Part shown: one piece after another, positions 17,918 through 25,595 of the stretch
How positions within the stretch are numbered: position 1 is the first letter of the stretch
How the letters are laid out: each line of letters begins with the position of its first letter
Origin: Methanobacterium sp.
GTDB taxonomy: Archaea; Methanobacteriota; Methanobacteria; Methanobacteriales; Methanobacteriaceae
Length of the DNA: 64,000 nt
Direction: 5' to 3'
NCBI GenBank assembly: GCA_019084405.1
Contig: JAHRFX010000089.1
Span: 62,001-126,000 of the forward strand
Position numbers and translations under genes: made by a program
Notes under the pieces: generated by a model
What the model was told of the DNA's origin: nothing
The model's database searches: none
The model's input: only the letters and a program-made list of their open reading frames with translations

Positions 17918-18856
17918 ATGAGAAGAAAAGATACCATAAATAGAGTAAAATCTATGGACCGTGGGCCCGTAGAATTTGAAAGTCGAGCTTCCCAGCATGA
18001 GGGCGATATAATGAGCATTGCTAAAAAAGATGTGGTAACCATCCCTCAAACTGCCACTATAAAGGAAGCTGCAGAAATAATGGTAGCAAATAAATTCCGG
18101 AGACTACCTATTACTGATCCGGGAACAGGAAAACTTCTGGGAATTGTTACCTCCATGGATATTTTAAACTTTTTAGGGGGTGGAGACAAGTTTAAAATTG
18201 TGGAGGAAAAATACGAAGATAATTTCCTGGCAGCAATCAATGAATCTGTTAAAAAAATAATGACCCGAGATGTTTATCATTTATCTAATAAGGACTCTAT
18301 TAACGAAGCCATAAGCAAAATGATGGAATTTGGGGTGGGCGGACTTCCAGTAATAAACTCCGATGAAAATATTGTGGGAATGGTCTCCGAAAGGGATTTT
18401 GCACTTTTAATGGCAGGAGTACTAACTGATGAGCTGGTGGAGGATTATATGTCCACGCAGATGATTTCTACCACACCGGGAACTCCTATTGAGAGTGCTT
18501 CTAAAATAATGGTTCGTAATCGACTACGGAGAATACCGGTAGTGGGAGAAGACAGGAAAACTCCCCACCCTGAAAATGAAAAATTGGTGGGATTGGTAAC
18601 TTCCACAGATATTCTGGAATTTTTAGGTGAAAGCAAGGCCTTCAATAATATGGTTTCTAATAGTGCTGAAGAAATACTGAATACTAAAATCACTGAAATA
18701 ATGGAAAACGAGGTAATCACCACCACTCCCCAAAATAATTTAGGGGAAGTCTGCGACATAATGGAAAAAAAGGGCATCGGTGGGTTACCTGTGGTCAAAA
18801 ACAATGAATTGGTAGGCATAATTACTGAAAGAGATATTTTAAATGCAATAAAATAA
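17918..18856 (+). CDS. Four-CBS-domain protein with basic N-terminal extension
   Basis: A 312-residue protein with four CBS repeats starting near residues 28, 108, 172 and 252, each carrying the GIVT/S-x-D-I/F signature. The first 25 residues are charged and outside the CBS fold (MRRKDTINRVKSMDRGPVEF). GAGGTGTATTGATG sets the start. A long 5' region (about 300 bases) with its own promoter separates it from the two upstream CBS genes, so it may be regulated apart. Confidence 0.85.
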   Translation: MRRKDTINRVKSMDRGPVEFESRASQHEGDIMSIAKKDVVTIPQTATIKEAAEIMVANKFRRLPITDPGTGKLLGIVTSMDILNFLGGGDKFKIVEEKYEDNFLAAINESVKKIMTRDVYHLSNKDSINEAISKMMEFGVGGLPVINSDENIVGMVSERDFALLMAGVLTDELVEDYMSTQMISTTPGTPIESASKIMVRNRLRRIPVVGEDRKTPHPENEKLVGLVTSTDILEFLGESKAFNNMVSNSAEEILNTKITEIMENEVITTTPQNNLGEVCDIMEKKGIGGLPVVKNNELVGIITERDILNAIK

Positions 18857-18888
18857 TTTAAGGTAATTATCTTAGCAGGTGATGATCA

Positions 18889-19728
18889 ATGAAAGTTCAA
18901 GACATAATGAGTGAAGAAGTGGTTGTTATCCAGGATACGGACCAGGTAGCCTATGCTCGAAACCTCATGATAAAAAATGGATTCAGTCGCATTGTGGTAA
19001 TAAATCAAGAAGGCAATCCAGTGGGAATTGTAACAGAAAGGGACATAACACATAAAATGAGAGGCAACGGTCCTAACTGGAAAAGAAGACCTATTGATAA
19101 AATTTCCATAAAAAGAGTGATGAATAATGATTTGATTACCATTGCTCCTGGAGAAAATGCTAAAGAAGCTGTAGAAATGATGCTGAAAAAGAATATCAGT
19201 TCATTGATAGTGGTTGATGAAGAGGGATTAGCCGGAATAATAACCAAAACAGATCTCATTAAAATATATGGTAGTAAATTCGCCGGCAAATGGAAGATTT
19301 CTGATTTAATGAGTTCAGAAGTGGTAACTGTAAATGAAAACCACGGAATAAACCATGTAATATCTCTCATGGAAGAAAAAAAGATTGGCCGAATAGTTGT
19401 TATTCGAGATAGCGACCCTGTTGGAATTATAACCACGAAAAATATTTCTTTTGCCCACATTGAAGACCCGAAAACAGGGATCAATGTCGAAAAAATTTAC
19501 TTCATCCGGCCCGTTGAGGGAGAAGAAAAAAAGAATGTGAGAATGGTTTCCATGCTAACTGCAGGGGATTTAATGACCAATCATCTGGTGATAATGGATG
19601 CCGATGAAGATGCAGCAGTGGCTTCTAAATTGATGCTGGAAAAGGATATCAGTGGCATGCCTGTTGTAAAAGATGAGGAATTAGTTGGAATAATAACTAA
19701 AACAGATATCATAAAAGGAATTCAGTAA
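18889..19728 (+). CDS. Four-CBS-domain protein
   Basis: A 279-residue protein with CBS repeats near residues 2, 72, 140 and 220. The first pair has the pattern SRIVVINQEGNPVGIVTERD and NISSLIVVDEEGLAGIITKTD. A longer linker (SFAHIEDPKTGINVEKIYF) joins repeats three and four. It follows the previous CBS gene after 32 bases with a GCAGGTGATGATCAATG start. Ligand unknown. Confidence 0.85.
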   Translation: MKVQDIMSEEVVVIQDTDQVAYARNLMIKNGFSRIVVINQEGNPVGIVTERDITHKMRGNGPNWKRRPIDKISIKRVMNNDLITIAPGENAKEAVEMMLKKNISSLIVVDEEGLAGIITKTDLIKIYGSKFAGKWKISDLMSSEVVTVNENHGINHVISLMEEKKIGRIVVIRDSDPVGIITTKNISFAHIEDPKTGINVEKIYFIRPVEGEEKKNVRMVSMLTAGDLMTNHLVIMDADEDAAVASKLMLEKDISGMPVVKDEELVGIITKTDIIKGIQ

Positions 19729-19817
19729 AAAAACTGATTAATTTCTTTTATTTTAGAAATTAAACAGCTATAAAAAATTCGTATAGATTAAGAAAAATAT
19801 TTAATCAGGGGATTTTT

Positions 19818-20642
19818 ATGCAAATAAAAAATATAATGTCATCCGATATCGTGGTGGTTGATAAAGATCAAAACCTGCACGATGCACTTAAAATCATGAA
19901 AAAAAATAAAGTTTCCCGGCTACCTGTGATTAACACCAATAATGATAAAGTTAAAGAACTGGTAGGTATGGTAACTGAAAAAGACATTGCCCAAAAACTG
20001 GGATCCTCCAAATACGGTAATCTACCCCCATCCCATTTTCACCTTTCCACCGTAATGACCAGTGAACTTATCACCGCCCACCCCGAAATGGATCTGGGAA
20101 CTGCAGCTAACAAAATGCTTGAAAATTATTTAGGGGGCCTCCCGGTAATGGAAGACGGAGAAATGGTGGGTATTATTACCAAATCTGATTTTATAGACAA
20201 CTGTAGGGGAAAAGCTTACGATACCAAGCTGGTAGAAGACTTCATGAGCACAGAGATTCTATCTTTAGATCCCCAGGAAAGAATTGTCCATGCCCGAAGG
20301 TTAATGATAGATTCTAAGGTAAGCAGGTTACTGGTCATGGAAGGGGAGGATCTGGCAGGTATAATCACAGCTAAAGATATCGCCGAATCTTTAATATTCT
20401 TCCGGAAGATGGTACCAGATAAACACCAGGCAGCCCGTATAAGGAATTTACTGGTGGAGGATGTTATGACTCAAAATGTACATACCATCTCTCCCAGGTC
20501 CACCATAGCTGAAGCCGCACAAATGATGCTGGATAAAGGATTTAGCGGATTTCCAGTAATGGATGAAAATAATTATCTGGTGGGCATCATAACTAAAACA
20601 GATTTAATGGACCTTATTGTTGAAATGGAGGGGGTTAACTAA
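19818..20642 (+). CDS. Four-CBS-domain protein upstream of RNA ligase
   Basis: A 274-residue protein with four CBS repeats (near residues 2, 75, 138 and 212); LVGMVTEKDIAQKLG and VGIITKTDLMDLI are typical ends. AGGGGATTTTTATG is the start. Its last codons contain GGAGGGGG, which serves as the ribosome site of the next gene, and its TAA is followed directly by the RNA ligase reading frame in the same phase. This packing suggests coupled translation with the ligase. Confidence 0.85.
   Translation: MQIKNIMSSDIVVVDKDQNLHDALKIMKKNKVSRLPVINTNNDKVKELVGMVTEKDIAQKLGSSKYGNLPPSHFHLSTVMTSELITAHPEMDLGTAANKMLENYLGGLPVMEDGEMVGIITKSDFIDNCRGKAYDTKLVEDFMSTEILSLDPQERIVHARRLMIDSKVSRLLVMEGEDLAGIITAKDIAESLIFFRKMVPDKHQAARIRNLLVEDVMTQNVHTISPRSTIAEAAQMMLDKGFSGFPVMDENNYLVGIITKTDLMDLIVEMEGVN
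20627..20634 (+). promoter_or_regulatory. Shine-Dalgarno site deciding the ATT start of the RNA ligase
   Basis: GGAGGGGG inside the end of the fifth CBS gene, eight bases before ATT 20643. The alternative ATG at 20682 has no comparable site. Confidence 0.55.
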
Positions 20643-21920
20643 ATTCTTCCGGAAATCAACTGTCCTAAATGTAATTCTTCCATGAAGATCGATTGGAGGA
20701 AAAATAACTCCCTCACCCATTTTTTTTATTTGTGCCCTCATTGTGATTTAAGTTCAGAAATTTCCATTGAAAATTTCTTAGAGGAAAAAATTCACCAAAA
20801 AATCGGTGTCAAATCCGAAAAACTGAAAGAAGCAATTCAGAAAGGCACTATTAAATTTTATCATTCATTAAATATTCCTGCACTTCAATTTAAAAAGGGA
20901 CTGGGTAAAATTGAAGAAGGTACGGTAATATATCTTACCAATAATATCCAGGTTATACGGGGATTTCCTAAAATAAGAAGGACTTTACTTTTATCCCCAT
21001 CACTGGAGAACTATTTTCCAGATCAAGTGGCAGTAGAAGAAAAGATGAATGGATATAATGTCCGGCTGGCCTGTCTGGAATGTGAATCAGATTCTAAAAA
21101 AGATATCACCATAATCGCACTTACTCGAGGGGGATATATCTGCCCTTTCACCACTAAAAAAGCACAGGAATTAATGGATTTATCTAAATTCTTTCAGGAT
21201 AATCCTGATTTGGTCCTTTGTGGGGAAATGGTTGGCACGGCCAATCCCTATGTATCCCATTACTATGAAGAAATAGGAAATCTTGGATTTCGAGTATTTG
21301 ATATCCGACAAAAACTGACCAATCAACCATTATCTCTGGATAAAAAAAGAAAACTTCTGGAGGATTATGGCCTACCTGTTGTGAGGTTATATGGGATATT
21401 TCCTGCAAAAGAAGCATCAGAAAAAATTAAAAAGATCATTAAACAAATGGGGCTGGAGGATAGGGAGGGGGTGGTAATGAAACAACCCGAGATGGAATTA
21501 TCCCCTCTTAAATATACTTCCTCTCAAGCTCATAATCGAGAGATAAAATACGCATTTAATTTTCCTTTTGATTTTGGAAGGGCATTTTTCTTTTCAAGAG
21601 TCATAAGGGAAGGTTTTCAGGCATATGAAATGGAGGATTCCCCTGAAGAACTCAGAAAAAGAGCACAGAAGATGGGTGAATCCATAATTTACCCCATGCT
21701 TAAAGTTATTCAGGACATTTCAGCAGGAGAATCTGCTATAGAAGATACTATTATTGAAGTTGATAACCGGGAGGAGGCCGAGGAATTCATACGCCATTTA
21801 CATGATCTGGGAGTCAGTGTCGTTCTTGAAGATTATAATGATGGAAAGGCAGTTATTAGAAGAATCCATCAATCCACTAATGATAAGATAAGGAATTATC
21901 TTAAAGGAGGGCTTTATTAA
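20643..21920 (+). CDS. ATP-dependent RNA ligase (Pab1020/Rnl3 type) with N-terminal zinc ribbon, ATT start
   Basis: A 425-residue protein when read from the ATT at 20643. The nucleotidyl lysine is K134 in EEKMNGYNVR, followed by TRGGYICPFTTKKA, LCGEMVG and REGVVMKQPE, as in the Pab1020 family of archaeal RNA ligases (MTH1221 homologue, from memory). Residues 7-34 hold a CPKC and a CPHC pair, spaced like a zinc ribbon, which the first ATG (20682) would cut in half. No ATG, GTG or TTG exists between the upstream stop (20640-20642) and that ribbon, while GGAGGGGG lies eight bases before the ATT. Ligase family assignment is sure; the start is inference. Confidence 0.85.
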   Translation: MLPEINCPKCNSSMKIDWRKNNSLTHFFYLCPHCDLSSEISIENFLEEKIHQKIGVKSEKLKEAIQKGTIKFYHSLNIPALQFKKGLGKIEEGTVIYLTNNIQVIRGFPKIRRTLLLSPSLENYFPDQVAVEEKMNGYNVRLACLECESDSKKDITIIALTRGGYICPFTTKKAQELMDLSKFFQDNPDLVLCGEMVGTANPYVSHYYEEIGNLGFRVFDIRQKLTNQPLSLDKKRKLLEDYGLPVVRLYGIFPAKEASEKIKKIIKQMGLEDREGVVMKQPEMELSPLKYTSSQAHNREIKYAFNFPFDFGRAFFFSRVIREGFQAYEMEDSPEELRKRAQKMGESIIYPMLKVIQDISAGESAIEDTIIEVDNREEAEEFIRHLHDLGVSVVLEDYNDGKAVIRRIHQSTNDKIRNYLKGGLY

Positions 21921-22759
21921 TTAAATCTAAATACAAACAGGCGGAAAATATTCTCCTGGCATTTTTCGGACCTAAAGGGACCTTTACAGAGGAGGCTGCA
22001 GCCACTTTAAAAGGGGATTTAATTGCTTACGACTCCATAATAGAAGTTTTAGATGCAGTTAAAAACAAAAAAGTAGATAAGGGGGTGGTTCCCATCGAAA
22101 ATTCTATTGAAGGTCCGGTAGGAGTCACCCTTGATCTTTTAGCACAGGATTATGACTTAAAAATTGAAAAAGAGATTATTTTATCTGTAAGTCATAATTT
22201 GCTTGCTAATCCCGGCACCAGTATTAAAGATATAAAATCGGTTTATTCTCACTCTCAGGCATTGTCACAGTGCCGTAGTTTCCTGGAAAACCTGAACATG
22301 ATTACTCATTCTACTTCAAGCACTGCTGCAGCCGCTAAATTTATTAAAGGCCAAAAAAATGCTGGAGCTATTGGCACCAACCGTGCTGCAGATTTATATG
22401 GGCTGGAAATAATTGCTAGGGATATCCAGGACTTTGATAACAACATGACTCGTTTCATTGTTCTTTCCCAGAAACAACAACCACCCACTGGCAATGATAA
22501 AACTTCCATTGTTTTTTCACTATCTAAAGATTGTCCTGGGGGATTATATGATATTTTAGGGCTTTTTGCAAGGGAAAATATTAATTTAACTAAAATTGAA
22601 TCCCGGCCATCCAAGAAAGGTCTGGGTAAATATATATTCTTTATAGATTTCGAAGGGCACTGTGATGATAGCAAAGTAGAGAATATTTTAAATACCATCA
22701 AAAATAAAACTCCCTTTATAAAATCTTTAGGTTCATATCCTACTTATGGAGAGGATTAA
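21920..22759 (+). CDS. pheA: Prephenate dehydratase with ACT domain, non-canonical (ATT) start
   Basis: The protein begins with the conserved AFFGPKGTFTEEAA of prephenate dehydratase, has the catalytic NNMTRFIVL segment and a C-terminal ACT domain with the ESRPS phenylalanine-binding motif. It converts prephenate to phenylpyruvate. Between the in-frame stop at 21902 and the conserved N-terminus there is no ATG, GTG or TTG. ATT at 21920 has AGGAGG nine bases upstream (279 residues); ATT at 21950 or CTG at 21956 are alternatives (about 269 residues). The first GTG, at 22085, would delete the catalytic N-terminal region. It overlaps the ligase stop by one base. Confidence 0.88.
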   Translation: MKSKYKQAENILLAFFGPKGTFTEEAAATLKGDLIAYDSIIEVLDAVKNKKVDKGVVPIENSIEGPVGVTLDLLAQDYDLKIEKEIILSVSHNLLANPGTSIKDIKSVYSHSQALSQCRSFLENLNMITHSTSSTAAAAKFIKGQKNAGAIGTNRAADLYGLEIIARDIQDFDNNMTRFIVLSQKQQPPTGNDKTSIVFSLSKDCPGGLYDILGLFARENINLTKIESRPSKKGLGKYIFFIDFEGHCDDSKVENILNTIKNKTPFIKSLGSYPTYGED

Positions 22760-23396
22760 TATTAGTCAAAATGATAAAATTTTAAAAATTCTCAGAGATC
22801 TGGAAAGAGACCTGGAAGCAGGCAATATCTCTAAAAAGGAGTACCAGTCTCAAAAAAGGGAATATTCTCAGCAACTAGAAACTCTTGAGGCTGCAGATAG
22901 AATTAAAATGATGCGGGGTCAAAAAAACGCGGAAAAATCCCTGGATCACTGGGTAGAAAAAAATAAAGCGGAAAAGGATCAAATAGAGGAAGAAAAACTC
23001 GTAAAAAAATACGTTACTTCTCCAAAAACATCTGGAGTCCAACAAAAAAATTCTCAAAGTTCAAAATCTAAAATAGGTGCTTTTGCCGCGGTTTTCCTGG
23101 CTCTGGCTTTTTTTATAGGCTCTGTTTTTGGGGTTTATATTCTGGATTTACCTACTACGGCCACTGATGGCACAGTACTGGTTAATGATACAGCATTTCC
23201 TACCTTTGAAAATAGTGCTAATATTACTCAAAATACTCAGGTAACTACCGTAACCCCATCTTCAATGCAAAATCCTCCATCTAATGGGGCGGATTCTCCT
23301 GGAAATGGTGATTCTCCTGGAAATGGTGATTCTCCTGGTGATGGTGATTCTCCTGGTGATGGTGATTCTCCTGGTGATGGAAGCACTCCTCCCTAA
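22746..23396 (+). CDS. Membrane-anchored protein with coiled coil and GDSPGN/D repeat tail
   Basis: A 216-residue protein of unknown function. Residues 10-90 are charged and helical (LKILRDLERDLEAGNISKKE), with a SHOCT-like look. One membrane helix follows at about 110-132 (FAAVFLALAFFIGSVFGVYI). The external part is Ser/Thr/Asn-rich and ends in five GDSPG(N/D) repeats. ATG 22746 lies inside pheA without a ribosome site; an in-frame ATT at 22761 has GGAGAGGAT just upstream and could be the true start. Confidence 0.6.
   Translation: MERINISQNDKILKILRDLERDLEAGNISKKEYQSQKREYSQQLETLEAADRIKMMRGQKNAEKSLDHWVEKNKAEKDQIEEEKLVKKYVTSPKTSGVQQKNSQSSKSKIGAFAAVFLALAFFIGSVFGVYILDLPTTATDGTVLVNDTAFPTFENSANITQNTQVTTVTPSSMQNPPSNGADSPGNGDSPGNGDSPGDGDSPGDGDSPGDGSTPP
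23292..23381 (+). repeat. Five tandem 18-bp repeats encoding (D)SPGNG/(D)SPGDG
   Basis: Five copies of an 18-base unit GATTCTCCTGGWRATGGW lie at the 3' end of the membrane-protein gene. The first two copies read GGAAAT and the last three GGTGAT in the middle. Because the unit is a multiple of three, copy-number change would only lengthen or shorten the external tail. Confidence 0.9.
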
Positions 23397-23443
23397 CCTA
23401 AACCATCATCTATTTTTTTAAATTTTTTAATGAGGTATATTTC

Positions 23444-23980
23444 ATGAGAAAACATGTTATAGCACTATTAGTGATCTTTTTATTGGTTTTTACAGCGGGA
23501 TGCACTTCTAATTCCGATTCACAAACAAATGAAACGAAAACATTAAATCAAAATGGTGTTTCATTCGATTACCCTGGAACATGGGTAGTTGCCACATCTA
23601 AAGCTAATGATACTATAGCTTCAGTCGCTGATCCCAGCTCAGTAAATGCAGGTACGGGCTTTGCTGAAACTTTGGTTTCAGTACAACGAATAAATAGAAC
23701 TGGAACTTTCAGCTCCATGTATGATCAAAATTACGCTACATTATTTAATAATTCCAGCTACCAGAGAGTATCTGAAAGTAATATTACTCTGGGGAATGTT
23801 CAGGCCCGAAAAAACGTTTACACTGTGGATGATAATGGACTGCTAAAACAGCAACGTGCTATCTGGATAGAGGACAATAACCAGATTTACGTTATCCTGT
23901 GTAGCGCACTCCTCAATCAATTTGAAAATGAAAGACAAAATTTTGATTTGATAGTTAATAGTTTTAAAATAATCAATTAA
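23444..23980 (+). CDS. Secreted lipoprotein, PsbP-like
   Basis: A 178-residue protein with a signal peptide and lipobox FTAGC (C20), followed by a Ser/Asn/Thr linker and a PsbP-type beta domain (NGVSFDYPGTWVVAT; QNFDLIVNSFKI at the end). Such lipoproteins are common in Methanobacterium; the function is unknown. It is a tandem paralogue of the next gene. TGAGGTATATTTCATG is the start region. Confidence 0.78.
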   Translation: MRKHVIALLVIFLLVFTAGCTSNSDSQTNETKTLNQNGVSFDYPGTWVVATSKANDTIASVADPSSVNAGTGFAETLVSVQRINRTGTFSSMYDQNYATLFNNSSYQRVSESNITLGNVQARKNVYTVDDNGLLKQQRAIWIEDNNQIYVILCSALLNQFENERQNFDLIVNSFKIIN

Positions 23981-24144
23981 TTTTTTATTTTTAATATACA
24001 ATTACCTATCCTATTCTTTTTATATTTTAAACTTCTAAATTACTGTTTTGCGGAATTAGTGTTTTTAATTCTAAGGCAGGTCAATAGAAAAAATATATTT
24101 CCCTAAAAAACATATGTAAAATAAATATAATATGGAGTGTAAAC

Positions 24145-24699
24145 ATGAAAAAATATTTTTCCATACTAACCATCATACTTCTGGGGGTATTTGCAGCAGG
24201 TTGTGTAGATTCAGGGGAGGAAGGAACAAGCCAAACCACGGATATACCTTCTCAAACTTTTTCTGGAAGCGGAATTTCCTTTGAATACCCGGAAGCATGG
24301 CCATCTGATCTAGAAAGCGAGACTCCTAATTCACTGGTAGTGGTAGGTGATCCTGAGTCTCAGGATGCTAATGGTAGTATAACTACGTTAGTAGCCATTC
24401 AATCCACAACATTACCTTCAGGACAAACACTTAAAGAGACTTTTGATGCTACCTATTCTACAGCTGAATCTAATACCAACTTTGAATCAATTTCACAAAG
24501 ATCATTGACCCTAAATGGGGTAGAAGCCTATGAAAACATCCATAGAATTAATGTGAATGGTGTTCAAAAACAGGAAAGAGCAGTGTGGCTGGAAAAAAAT
24601 GGCACCATCTATGTGATTCTCTGCGGAGCCTTACCTGCTGATTTTGATGCACAACAGAAAAACTTTGATCTAATAATAAACAGCTTCAAAATCCAGTAA
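24145..24699 (+). CDS. Secreted lipoprotein, PsbP-like, paralogue of preceding gene
   Basis: A 184-residue lipoprotein with lipobox FAAGC (C20). The mature domain (SGISFEYPEAWPSD; KQERAVWLEKNGTIYVILCG; NFDLIINSFKI) parallels the upstream lipoprotein over its length, so the pair arose by duplication. It has its own 160-base upstream region and a run of nine Ts at 24725-24733 after the stop. Confidence 0.78.
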   Translation: MKKYFSILTIILLGVFAAGCVDSGEEGTSQTTDIPSQTFSGSGISFEYPEAWPSDLESETPNSLVVVGDPESQDANGSITTLVAIQSTTLPSGQTLKETFDATYSTAESNTNFESISQRSLTLNGVEAYENIHRINVNGVQKQERAVWLEKNGTIYVILCGALPADFDAQQKNFDLIINSFKIQ

Positions 24700-24724
24700 A
24701 CTGGAATTCTTTATTCCACATTCC

Positions 24725-24733
24725 TTTTTTTTT
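24725..24733 (+). terminator. Poly-T terminator after the second lipoprotein gene
   Basis: A run of nine T residues 26 bases after the stop, preceded by a CCAG-TAAA-CTGG mini-hairpin at the stop codon. Archaeal polymerase terminates on such T-runs. Confidence 0.45.
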
Positions 24734-24996
24734 AGTGTAATGTTTTAATTTTAGATTTTATTTTCCAAGGCATAAATTTATATTCTCAAAATTCATATTA
24801 TTTAAAAAAGTCAGGGAACCGGGTATATCACTATAATTTTATATTCACTGTTAGTACCTGATGTCAATCAAGGCCCGTTTTTTTATTTTACTTCCTTTAA
24901 GGAAATCAAATAGCACTATCGGCATTCAAAAAAAATACACTTATATTTTGAATATTACTGTCGTATTAATTTAATTAAACTTAAAAGGAGGATGTA

Positions 24997-25038
24997 ATGG
25001 GGCAGAGCCTTCTAAGAACTTTAATTCATGTTTATTAA
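24997..25038 (+). CDS. Possible 13-codon leader ORF upstream of the KH gene
   Basis: ATG at 24997 preceded by AAAAGGAGGATGTA, one of the strongest ribosome sites in the window, but the ORF (MGQSLLRTLIHVY) closes after 13 codons. A second AAAAAGGAGG and the KH gene start 20 bases later. Apart from this and a T-run at 24876-24882, the 360-base gap 24700-25058 shows nothing I recognise. Confidence 0.3.
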   Translation: MGQSLLRTLIHVY

Positions 25039-25058
25039 ATAAAAAGGAGGAATTATGA

Positions 25059-25556
25059 ATGGTATTGCCAATATGCGATGTCTGTTTAAAAAGTGGAATA
25101 TTATGCCCTGGCTGTGGAAAAAAATTCAAAAATGGTGAAGTAACTCAAACTGAGCTGGACATTGCAAAAATAATTTTTAAACTGGGGGATGGCAAAATCG
25201 GATTTAACCGGGCCATTGACAGGGGAGACGCGGTCATCATAATCACGGATAAAAATCAAGTAGGTCAAATCATTGGTAAAGGAGGAAAAATTGTAAGGGC
25301 CATAACCAAAGAAATAGGGAAAAAGGTGAGGGTGGTAGGCGACGGGTCTGATTTAAAATCTGTTTCAAGCGATTTGATTGCCCCTGCACGGATTTCTGGA
25401 ATAAATATAGTATATGGCCGTGACGGCCAGGAAAAATATAAAATAAGGGTTATGCGAGAAGATGCTCGCCGCATACCTGGAAAACCAGAACAACTTAATG
25501 CCATTATCAAATTACTTACGGGTAAAGAAACAATTATTGTTCTGGATGACCAATAA
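25059..25556 (+). CDS. KH-domain protein, NusA-like, with N-terminal zinc motif
   Basis: A 165-residue protein. The N-terminus has CDVCLKSGILCPGC, a four-cysteine zinc-binding motif, and residues 60-100 contain a KH domain with GQIIGKGGKIVRAITKEIGK (the GKGG loop). Annotated in related methanogens as a NusA-like or KH protein; a role in RNA binding is likely. The ATG at 25059 is eight bases after AAGGAGG; an out-of-frame ATG at 25055 is ignored. coaBC follows after 39 bases. Confidence 0.82.
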   Translation: MVLPICDVCLKSGILCPGCGKKFKNGEVTQTELDIAKIIFKLGDGKIGFNRAIDRGDAVIIITDKNQVGQIIGKGGKIVRAITKEIGKKVRVVGDGSDLKSVSSDLIAPARISGINIVYGRDGQEKYKIRVMREDARRIPGKPEQLNAIIKLLTGKETIIVLDDQ

Positions 25557-25595
25557 AATTTTCATACTGCTTAAATTGATTAAGAAGGTATCATT

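Noticed and set aside
19818..21920. Read-through of the TAA between the CBS gene and the RNA ligase, giving a fusion protein
   Set aside because: The frames are the same, but the stop is TAA, not the TAG used for pyrrolysine, and a good Shine-Dalgarno sequence before ATT explains separate initiation.
23292..23381. Possible CRISPR array
   Set aside because: The units are contiguous without spacers, only 18 bases long and in frame inside a coding region.
24811..24883. Small RNA upstream of the KH gene ending in CCCGTTTTTTT
   Set aside because: Only four- to five-base complementary stretches are present; I could not build a convincing structure.
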